Source of the DNA: Coriobacteriales bacterium
GTDB lineage: Bacteria > Actinomycetota > Coriobacteriia > Coriobacteriales > Atopobiaceae
NCBI GenBank assembly: GCA_030529665.1
Contig: JAUMWL010000010.1
Span: 1 to 34,650 of the forward strand
Direction of reading: 5' to 3'
DNA length: 34,650 nucleotides
In this document: piece after piece, positions 8,601-16,900 of the stretch
Numbering within the stretch: the stretch's first letter is position 1
Layout: each line of letters starts with the position of its first letter
Made by a program: the position numbers and the translations under genes
The notes under the pieces: model-generated
The model's database searches: none
Seen by the model: only the letters and a program-made list of their open reading frames with translations
What the model was told of the DNA's origin: nothing

Positions 8601-8822
8601 TTTGGCATGTTGGGAGCTCTACTCGCTCAGCCCGTGACCGACATCGTGACCACGCCCATAGCCCTGCCCATCGGAGTTGGGGCCATGCAGGAGCTGCGAG
8701 CAGCGGAGGCGCTGTCAGGCGCCCGCTCATACGCCACGCCAGCCATCATGTCACGTGCCGATGGGAGCCAGCACGCCGCCCTTTTTGACTGTTTTATGGC
8801 ACCAGCATGCTATACTCCTTGA
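8586..8822 (+). pseudogene. Possible C-terminal remnant of a MATE-type efflux protein
   Basis: The frame reads VLPPLFGMLGALLAQPVTDIVTTPIALPI and later MQELRAAEA. This resembles the last transmembrane helix of MATE transporters (LPxLFGxxGVxLAQPVxDxLT followed by a short ELR tail). Nothing of the preceding about 400 residues is present. Its 5' end overlaps the DNA that on the other strand forms the start of the TPP element, so either a deletion joined the two or one resemblance is accidental. It is not a functional gene. Confidence 0.3.
8808..8816 (+). promoter_or_regulatory. Extended -10 promoter of the NRPS-like cluster
   Basis: TGCTATACT (8808-8816) matches an extended -10 element (TGn plus TATACT). 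A TTGACT at 8785-8790 lies 20 bases upstream, which is too far for a standard -35 but tolerable for an extended -10. It is placed 36 bases before the first cluster ATG and its GAGGGGGG ribosome binding site, giving a short leader. Confidence 0.45.
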
Positions 8823-8851
8823 CGATAATCTACGAGGGGGGTAGCACCGCC

Positions 8852-11038
8852 ATGACAAAGGATTGCTCTGGAAGCCAATACGACACTATGATGCGGATCA
8901 TGGGCGCGATGATATATGAGAACGGACTCCGCATCAGTCACATGAAGTCTCTTGTGAAACAGGGGAATTCAACCAGTTTTCCCGTTCCCTCTATGCCAAC
9001 GACGGCGGCGCCCCAACAGCAAACTGCCCTTCCCGTTTCTCCGCCGACACGCATGATGCCCAAGCGTCATCCCACGCAACAGGCGCAACAGGCGCAAAAG
9101 GCGGCATCACGGCCGAAGTCCGGAGAAAAGCCTCGTACTTCCATATCCAAAGAGTTGGAGGCCTTGCTCGATTCCTCGCGTTATACGGCCTCTTCCATCT
9201 CGGGGGACGACCTGCACCACATCATTGGTCTCTACGGCAGTTCGGTGGAGGACATCTTCGAGCCTGGCGCCGGTCAGATGTGGATGCTCGAGGAAGCCGA
9301 GCATGTAAGCTCCGCCTTCTTCCTGCAGATCCTTACCAAGGCCGTTATCGATTTCGACCTGCCAGCCTTCCGCCAGCAAGCAGACACGGTGTGTCGACGC
9401 CACGAGAACCTGCGCTCGGCCTTCGTGTGCCACGGTGTCGAGCATCCTTGGCGAGTCGTGCTTAGGGACCGCCACCCCGAGATCAACTGCTTCGACCTCT
9501 CGGACCTGTCCATGGGTGAGTTCGACGAGCGAATTCAGAAGCTCATGGAGGCGGACCGCCAACGAGGCTTCGACTTGGAGAGGGACCCGCTCCTGCGCAT
9601 AAACATCTACAAGAGCTGCGAGAAGGACACCTATGCCATCATTATCTCGCAGCCTCACGTCAACTCAGACGGTACGAGCCTAGGCCTCCTCTTCAACGAC
9701 CTATTCATCGGCTATGTGCTCGACATGAATGGCATTGACAAGCAGATCGAGACGCAAAGCTACCAGGAGTACGCGCAGCATCTGAGCAATGTGGATACGA
9801 AGGGCGAGCTGGGGTTTTGGAAGACCTACCTTGCCGATACGGTGGCAGACCAGCTCCTGCCCGGCCAGCAGCCCTCGGAGCTCGACTACGACATTGCCGC
9901 CCTCCCCGTACCCTTTGGCGAGGAGGCCCAGCAAGCGCTGAAGGATGCGCAGCGTACCTATCGTGTCACGCAGTTCACCCTGCTGCAGGGCTTGTGGGGC
10001 ATCATGTGCGCACGGCTCAAGGGGCGCCACCAAATTGTGTTTGGCGCCATCACGTCGGGACGTGACGCACAGGTGGGGGACAGCATGCGGCTTGCGGGTG
10101 GGTTCGTGAACGCCCTCCCCGTTAAGGTTGCCTTTGCCGAGGGCGACTCGCTGGCCGACTTCTTGCGCCGGCTGCAGGGTGAGTTCGCGCGCTGCATGGC
10201 AAACTCGCACTGCTCTCCCGGCCAGATTCGCAAGGCCTTGGGGCGCGAGGAGCCGGTTTTTTCCCACATCCTCAACAACCACAACTTCGCCAGACCCAAG
10301 TCCAGTGGCGGCTTTTCCCAAGGCGGGTTTACGGGCATCAAGATGCTCGGGGGCGACGTGTACGACAACCTCTCGGCCGACCTATGCGTCTACTTTACCG
10401 ACGTGGAGGGAGGACCTGGTTGCCGCTACGTGTATAACGGCCGTGCCTTCTCAAGCGAGGTGATTCAGCTCCTGTCGCACTACTTTGCGGACATGCTGGC
10501 CGCGCTGCCCAATCTCGGCGACGATGCGACCATCGCCGCACTCCCCTCCTTCGACGCGTCGGGGATTCTCTCGGCCGAGAGCGCCCGCCATATCGAACAG
10601 GTCAGGATCGCCGAGGCCCTCAAGGCCCATCCCGTGTTCCAGGGAGCGGACGACGAGGAGCTCCTCGCGCTTGCCGAACGCAGCCGCCTCGCACACTATC
10701 CGGCAGATGCCATCATCGTGGCGCGCGACGAGCTTCCCAAGGAGATGCCGATACTCTTGAACGGGCGCGTGTACCACTACACGCAGGCCAGAGATGGATG
10801 GGAGAATCCGCTGCGTCTGCTCAAGGAAGGCGACATCCTCAGCTACTCCGTGCTCTTCGAGGGGCAGCGCACGAGCGACCTGATCGTCAACAACAGAAAC
10901 GAGGCGACGGTGATCTGGCTGCCGAAGACCGAGCTGCTCGACTTCCTGGCAGCTCATCCCGCGGGCATGATCGAGATAGCGCGGCGTCTCCACTCGGACA
11001 AGCGAGTCTACGCCAGGCTCTGGACCAACGCGGAGTAG
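8852..11038 (+). CDS. NRPS condensation domain fused to a cyclic-nucleotide-binding-like domain
   Basis: 728 residues. Residues 8-37 form a Met-rich helix (SQYDTMMRIM...) that resembles a helix in the double carrier protein at 19760. Residues 40-110 are a Pro/Gln/Lys linker. Residues about 115-575 are a condensation domain: VEDIFEPGAGQMWML (C1), HENLRSAF (C2) and PHVNSDG (C3) with the catalytic His269 and the structural Asp273. The first His of HHxxxDG is Pro, which is common outside canonical elongation domains. Later parts include FGAITSGRD, GGFVNALPVKV and FSHILNNHN. Residues about 585-728 match the cNMP-binding fold of Crp (HPVFQGADDEELLALAERS, ILLNGRVYHY, EGDIL), but the phosphate-binding cassette lacks the usual GE and RxA residues, so it may not bind a nucleotide. 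The start is set by GAGGGGGG 12 bases before ATG 8852. The gene is first in the cluster, and the next gene starts four bases after its stop. Confidence 0.88.
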   Translation: MTKDCSGSQYDTMMRIMGAMIYENGLRISHMKSLVKQGNSTSFPVPSMPTTAAPQQQTALPVSPPTRMMPKRHPTQQAQQAQKAASRPKSGEKPRTSISKELEALLDSSRYTASSISGDDLHHIIGLYGSSVEDIFEPGAGQMWMLEEAEHVSSAFFLQILTKAVIDFDLPAFRQQADTVCRRHENLRSAFVCHGVEHPWRVVLRDRHPEINCFDLSDLSMGEFDERIQKLMEADRQRGFDLERDPLLRINIYKSCEKDTYAIIISQPHVNSDGTSLGLLFNDLFIGYVLDMNGIDKQIETQSYQEYAQHLSNVDTKGELGFWKTYLADTVADQLLPGQQPSELDYDIAALPVPFGEEAQQALKDAQRTYRVTQFTLLQGLWGIMCARLKGRHQIVFGAITSGRDAQVGDSMRLAGGFVNALPVKVAFAEGDSLADFLRRLQGEFARCMANSHCSPGQIRKALGREEPVFSHILNNHNFARPKSSGGFSQGGFTGIKMLGGDVYDNLSADLCVYFTDVEGGPGCRYVYNGRAFSSEVIQLLSHYFADMLAALPNLGDDATIAALPSFDASGILSAESARHIEQVRIAEALKAHPVFQGADDEELLALAERSRLAHYPADAIIVARDELPKEMPILLNGRVYHYTQARDGWENPLRLLKEGDILSYSVLFEGQRTSDLIVNNRNEATVIWLPKTELLDFLAAHPAGMIEIARRLHSDKRVYARLWTNAE

Positions 11039-11042
11039 GGCC

Positions 11043-13016
11043 ATGGATACGCTGCACATAGTCTATGCGGCCGACCATGCGTACTTCCTGTACTGCGCCA
11101 TATCGATGTACTCGCTGATGGACCATCTGCCACAGGGGCAGCGCGTGCATGTCCATCTGCTTTGCGACGAGAGCTTCTGCGCACAGGACCAACGCATGCT
11201 CGACCTTCTAACAGCACGCTTCCCCAACCTACGCGTCTTTTGCCGATGGGTGGCCGAGGAGGCCTTTGACGAGCGTGACTTCACCGATTCCCTGTGGTCA
11301 AAGGCGACGTGCTATCGACTGGTGCTGCCCGAGCTGCTCCACGACGTGGAAAGTTGCCTCTATATCGATGCCGACACGCTCGTGGTGGGCGACCTCCTCC
11401 CGCTCTGGGAGACGGATATGGAGGGCTTCTATCTTGCGGGGGTCCTCGACGACATCGCGCCGGTGCGCGCGCAGACGGTGGGTGACCATGTCCCCGGCAT
11501 CCAAACCTATGTGAATGCTGGCGTGCTCTTCATGAACCTCGCGCTCATGCGCGCGGACGGCGTGCAGGATCGTTTGCTCGCACGTGTCGCGGACTACTTG
11601 GTGGTTGACCAGGACCTCCTCAACGTCGAGTGCTATGGGCATATCCGCCTGCTTCCGCCGGGCTACAACTGCATCCCGGGCGTGCGGGTCGACGATCCCA
11701 AGATCTTGCACTTCCTGATGCGCGACTACCTACGTCCTTGGAAGAACCGCCGCGCTCGGGGTGCCGAGCAGTGGTGGAGCTACGCGAAGGAGTTCGCGGG
11801 CCTCTGCGATTTGGAGGGGCTGCGAGCTCAGGCAAATTGGTACGAGCGGGGATCCGCCTCGTACCTGTATCGGCGCTGTGCGGACTATGCACAGGTGCAT
11901 GTGGTTGGTAGCGGCCCGGAAGCCATGAGGGTCCATCGCGCCTTGCGTTTGGGCAGGTGCAAGGGCTTACATGGGCCGCTGCCCGAGGACAAACGAATCG
12001 ACTACGCGCCCGATGCCCTGGTTATCTACGCTTCGAACAGACGCAACGTTAGGGCACTCGAGGCCTTTCTCGAGCACGAGGATGGCACACGCCAAGTGCT
12101 TCGCTACGAACGCTGGCCCGTTTCGTACTACAACCTCCTGCCCAACGAGGTGAGCCACGAGGTCGAGGGGGAGCTCCTCATGTGGGAGTACGGCGTGGAC
12201 AGCCGAAGCGTGACTGTGCCTTCGGCCCTGCTGGAAATATGCGCAGTTCGCCATCCCGACAAGGAGGCCTTGGTCGAGTGGGTGGATGGCGCCCGTGCGT
12301 CGTGCACCTTCCAAGAGCTCAATGTGTGCGCGAATCGCATGGCCAACTGGCTGCGCGGGCGTGGCATTGCTCGTGGCACACTGGTGCGGCTGCCAGAAGG
12401 TGCCCGTCCGACCCAGATCCTCGCTGCGGCAATTGGCATCCTCAAGGCAGGCTGCGTCGTGGCGCAGGCGGGCGATGCCCCCGTGACGGCAGACCCGTTG
12501 GTGCTCGCGGATGATCGCAACTCCTCCAAATCGCCCGCTTGCGAGCCCGTTCCCTACGAGGCCGCACTGCGTGAAGACGGTAGGACCTGGACGGGACGCG
12601 ACCTATGCAAGGAGGCGGAGCGGTTGCGCAGGCGCTGTGGCTGGCATGGGGGCGACAAGCCGCTTGTGGATGTGTCGGTTGTTTGGGGCGGACTGGTCCA
12701 ACTGCTGGCAGCGTGCGCACGGGGATGTACCACCGTGCTTGTGGCCGGGAACGATCCACGCATGCTCCTCGATGTAGTCGACCGCGAGCAGGCCAGCATC
12801 ATGTGCATGGGCAAGAGGCTATTCTTGCAGACTGTGGATCAGCTTGAGAGCGAACCTTCGCAGCGGCTTGCTACCTGCAGGTTTGCGATCGTGGGCGACG
12901 AGGTGGATGCCGACGACCCGGCACGCCTGCGATGGCAGCAGCTAGTTGCGCATATCCCGCTCGACGGACAGGGCTTTGCTGGGGAATTCTTCTATGACAG
13001 TCGGTGGTACACATGA
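11043..13016 (+). CDS. GT8 glycosyltransferase fused to a degenerate adenylation domain
   Basis: 657 residues. Residues 1 to about 260 are a GT8-family, retaining, GT-A fold glycosyltransferase: HIVYAADHAYFLYCAISMYSL at the start, the metal-binding DAD at 109-111 in LYIDADTLVVGDL, YVNAGVLFMNL and VDQDLLNV. Residues about 285-370 look like a small Rossmann-type segment (VHVVGSGPEAMRVHRAL). From about 390 an adenylation-like domain follows: HPDKEALVEW, TFQELNVCANRMANWLRGRGI (A1), AAAIGILKAGCVV (A2), a VDVSVVWGGLVQLLAACARGCTTVLV stretch equivalent to A4, and FAIVGDE. It lacks the A3 TSGSTG loop, the A5 YGxTE, the A7 TGD and the A10 lysine, and stops before the C-terminal subdomain, so it cannot be an active adenylating enzyme. 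It may be a structural partner. The gene follows the first gene by four bases and overlaps the region before the GT2 gene. Confidence 0.87.
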   Translation: MDTLHIVYAADHAYFLYCAISMYSLMDHLPQGQRVHVHLLCDESFCAQDQRMLDLLTARFPNLRVFCRWVAEEAFDERDFTDSLWSKATCYRLVLPELLHDVESCLYIDADTLVVGDLLPLWETDMEGFYLAGVLDDIAPVRAQTVGDHVPGIQTYVNAGVLFMNLALMRADGVQDRLLARVADYLVVDQDLLNVECYGHIRLLPPGYNCIPGVRVDDPKILHFLMRDYLRPWKNRRARGAEQWWSYAKEFAGLCDLEGLRAQANWYERGSASYLYRRCADYAQVHVVGSGPEAMRVHRALRLGRCKGLHGPLPEDKRIDYAPDALVIYASNRRNVRALEAFLEHEDGTRQVLRYERWPVSYYNLLPNEVSHEVEGELLMWEYGVDSRSVTVPSALLEICAVRHPDKEALVEWVDGARASCTFQELNVCANRMANWLRGRGIARGTLVRLPEGARPTQILAAAIGILKAGCVVAQAGDAPVTADPLVLADDRNSSKSPACEPVPYEAALREDGRTWTGRDLCKEAERLRRRCGWHGGDKPLVDVSVVWGGLVQLLAACARGCTTVLVAGNDPRMLLDVVDREQASIMCMGKRLFLQTVDQLESEPSQRLATCRFAIVGDEVDADDPARLRWQQLVAHIPLDGQGFAGEFFYDSRWYT

Positions 13017-13033
13017 TGAGAGGGGATGCGCGC

Positions 13034-13942
13034 ATGGAGACAGTACAAAAACCGCTCGTCACGGTGTTCGTGCCCGTGCATAATGGAGAGACCTACGTCG
13101 AGGGGTGTTTGCACGCCATCCAGGCGCAGACGTGGCAGAGACTCGAGATTATCGTGGTGGACGACGGTTCGACCGATGCCACTGTCGAGGCGGCAAATCG
13201 TTGTGCCCGACAAGACTCGAGGATCAGCGTGCTGCGCCTTCCCGAGAACGTACAGCTCTTTCATGCGCGTCTTGCCGGTATGGAGGCTGCGCATGGTGAC
13301 TATCTCCTCTCGGTAGATGTGGACGACCAGATCTCCGACGACTATGTGGAGTGCCTGCTCGACGCGGCGCTGCGGACAGACGCCGACCTCGTTATCTGCG
13401 ACCACCTGCTCATGCGCACCCCCGACGGCAGCGTTCGGAAGAGCGCCCTGAACAGCACCCCCGCAGACCGGGAGTACCTCGTGCCCAAAGAGCACGTCGA
13501 TTACGAGTACTATCGCCACAACGTCGGCAACGCCCCCATAGATCAGAGCTACGTCGTGTTCTGGTCCAAGCTGTATCGCCGGGACCTCGTCGAGCGAGCT
13601 TTGCCCTGGCTTCGCGAGGAGTGCATGCCGATCATCTACAACGAGGACGTGCTCTACGCGGGGGTGTTCCTGCATCTTGCGAGCAGTACGGCATTCACGC
13701 GCCAGGGCGCCTACGTATACGGAACCAACGACGCGTCGGCGATGCGATCGGACTTTATGGAGCGTCTGTCCAAGATAGCGGCCGACCAGCTGGAGGTGCT
13801 CTACTTCCTCCAACGCTTTCTCATGCGATCGGGTGCGGACCCCAAGCTGATGGACCTCTTCCAGGCGTGGAAGGCGGGCAATTGGGGATTCCTGGAGACG
13901 CGTTATGCCTACTGGCGTATGCAGGCGACGCGTAACTCATAA
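13034..13942 (+). CDS. GT2 family glycosyltransferase
   Basis: 302 residues. This is an inverting GT-A glycosyltransferase with the classical N-terminal layout: VTVFVPVHNGETYVEGCL, EIIVVDDGSTDAT (nucleotide-binding Asp), and SVDVDDQISDDY in place of the DxDD metal site. A region around IIYNEDVLY contains the ED that usually positions the acceptor/base. It would transfer a sugar from a nucleotide-sugar in the cytoplasm; donor and acceptor cannot be read from sequence. No membrane helices are visible, so it is cytosolic or peripheral. I prefer ATG 13034, which has GAGAGGGG eight bases upstream; ATG 13013 overlaps the previous stop as ATGA and cannot be excluded. Its place between two NRPS-like genes suggests it decorates the cluster product. 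Confidence 0.9.
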   Translation: METVQKPLVTVFVPVHNGETYVEGCLHAIQAQTWQRLEIIVVDDGSTDATVEAANRCARQDSRISVLRLPENVQLFHARLAGMEAAHGDYLLSVDVDDQISDDYVECLLDAALRTDADLVICDHLLMRTPDGSVRKSALNSTPADREYLVPKEHVDYEYYRHNVGNAPIDQSYVVFWSKLYRRDLVERALPWLREECMPIIYNEDVLYAGVFLHLASSTAFTRQGAYVYGTNDASAMRSDFMERLSKIAADQLEVLYFLQRFLMRSGADPKLMDLFQAWKAGNWGFLETRYAYWRMQATRNS

Positions 13943-13970
13943 GGTTCTTAAACAGGCGAGGAGGCACGCA

Positions 13971-16900
13971 ATGATCGATCTCGATGGGCATGTGAGGGTA
14001 GTGCAGCGTTGCGTGGCGGGTCCCGTCTACTGCGACGCAGACCACCAGGCGATGACCGTCTATCTGGCGGTGCAGCTGCCAACGCGCGTTAACGTGCCGG
14101 CACTCGACAGGGCGCTGGCTGACCTGCAAGAGCGCTATGGATGCATCCGGCAGCTAGTGGTGGAGGTGGGAGGTGCCTACTACTATGCCCAGACGGACGA
14201 GCCACTGCACGTGGAGGTGGCAGACGATGTAGACGATGCCGCAGCAGGCCATGGCCAAGCGTGGGCGGAGCGACTGAGTGAGCCTGCCGCCAGCTCAGAT
14301 GCGGGGCTGCCCGGCGCCATGCGAGGCCTTCGCGTGCTCGCAGGCAAAAGAACCGTCGTCGTTGCCATGAACCATGCGCTCATGGATGGTGGCGCGCTCC
14401 TTACGCTCACCACGGAGCTGCTCGAGGGCTACGCGGGGTACCGCGCTGGCACAGGACGGGCCGCGTCGCCTGACGTGCCACCTACGCTTTCCGAGACGAC
14501 ATTCGAGGCGCTCGAGCTGCCGGTTGGCTCGGACTGGATACCCGTGGCGGGATATGCGCACGACGCGTTTGTGCCGCCTGCCGACATGGGTAGGCTTGAC
14601 GAGCTCGTAGAGCTGACGGCACCCACGGCCTCCGTGCTCTCCCTGTGCAAGCGGTTGGGCAGCTCGCCAGCAGCGTTTTTTACGGCCATGATAGCCCACG
14701 CAATCCGCGAGAGCCATCCGCGCGATCCGCAGCGCCATCTGGTTGCCAGCATAGCCATCGACTACCGCACGCTGCTCGGGTGCGAAAACACGATACGAAA
14801 CGCCAGCTGGACGGCGGCCTTCGACCTAGACGACTCCGCGTGCAACGGGATGGGCTGGCAGGAGCAGGCCAAATGGCTGAGGTCAGCGATCGGCACGCGA
14901 CGTGACGTCCGTTACGCCAAGGGATGGATTAAGACCGAGCGGGCAATCAACGTGATGTCGTCGCGGTTGCAAAAGAAGCGTCTCCACGACACGAGGGAGA
15001 CGTCTGCCCAGCAATCCTTCATGCTCACCTATCTGCGACTTCCTGATTCGTCGGCATTCGATGGGGCAAAGGTCTGCTTTTCCGGGTTCTCCCTTCCCTC
15101 CGATATGACGCTCGTGGAGCATGCCGGCAGCTTCCACCTGTTCTTCATCCCCCTTCAGAGGCAGGACGCCTTCCTTGCCGCCTTGGACGAGGCCGCCGCC
15201 GAGGTCGGCCTCGCGTTTGCGAGCGATAGTCTGCGCAAACCCTCCATCCACTCTGAGGTATCGGCACTGCAGGCTGGCGGGCCATGCGTGTTCTTTGCAT
15301 GCGATCCCACATCCCAGGATGTGGAGGCACTTGCCGCCGAGATGCGCTCGTACGTCGAACGCGGATATCGTGTGCGCGCCTACACGAGCTCCCGCCTCGC
15401 GTCTCTCGTCGAGGAAGCCGGCGCCGCTTGCATCTCCTGCGACCCCATATTCTCAGACTCGGATGCCAGTGGCGCCACGTGGGCAGATGAGCTGGAGGAC
15501 ATGCTGCGCCAGGACGTGCGGGTGTTCGAACCTGAGTGTATGGTGGCATCCCAAAGCTGTGCATGGGCCGCCCCCCTGGCAGACAAGCTTGGCCTGCGCC
15601 TCGAGAACCACCCCAGAGCACGCCTCTGGTCGGAGCTCTGGGATACCGACTCCTACGACGAATCGCTCACCTTGCAGGACCTCGCCTGGGCAACCTTCGA
15701 CGCACCTGGCACGGCCATCGTGTGCGGAGGGCGCCGTATGTCGTATGCGGACTTTCACCGCACCACCACGCGCATAGCATGTGCGCTCATCGAGCGCGGC
15801 CTCAAGGCCACAGATGTGGTCGCCATCCACATGAGGCGCGACGAGCGACTTCTTTGTGCCATGTTCGGCATCATCAAGGCGGGTGCCGCCTATCTTGTGC
15901 TAAACACGGACTGGCCCCAGCAGCGCCTGCGCTATGTGGTCGAAAACTCCGACGCACGCTACGTTATAGCCAATGAGGTGCCACAAGACTCCCGAGTGTC
16001 GGCCGAGACGATCTCTTACCAATGGCTGGTGGAAAAGCCCGTCCCCGGCGAGGCGGGGCCACAGGGAGTCCTGCGCGCGCGAATGCTGCGCCCCCATTCC
16101 TCGGACGTGGCAGCGCTGTATTACACCTCTGGCTCCACGGGCAAGCCCAAGGGAGTCGTGCTAAGCCATCGCAATATGGTGGATTCCACACTGCCCTTGC
16201 GTCGTAACGCTTGTATCCGCGAGGGTTCCATTCGCTGTCGGAGCATTCTGGACGTGGTCAACGCAGGCTTCATGGCGTCGGTTCTTACCTATGGGCCGTC
16301 CCTCTATACGGGAGGGACGCACGTGTTCGTGCAGAGCGAGGAACTCGAGCAAATCGCCCCGGTGGCACAGATCATGAAGCAGGAAGAGGTGGACTTCGTC
16401 CTCATGACGCCTTCGGTCATGACAACCCTTCTTACAGACGAGGGCTTCTCGCAAAGCCTTTCGCAGGTGCGCGAGATCACCCTCTGCGGCGAGTCCTTCT
16501 CCCAACAATTGGCCGACACGCTCACGGACCTAACCAGGGAGGGCACGATTATCAACAACCTCTACGGCACGACGGAGGCTGCCGTGGGGCTGGCCTGCGT
16601 GGACGTCCGTGGCAGAGAGGTGACGATGGGCGTGCCCTTCGCACATACGGAGGTGTTTGCCGAGAACGAGCTGGGCGAGCGCCTTCCACATGGCCAGGTT
16701 GGGCAGCTGTGTGTAAAGGGCCCACGCGTGGCCTTGGGGTATCACAAGCTGCCCGAGCTGTCGGCGGAGAAGTTCTTTGTGGACGCTGACGGCATCCGTG
16801 TGTACCGAACGGGCGACAACGGCTTTGTAAACCAGCGTGGGGAAATAGAGTTCCTCGGTCGCGACGACCGAATGGTCAAGCTGGGTGGGGTGCGATTCGA

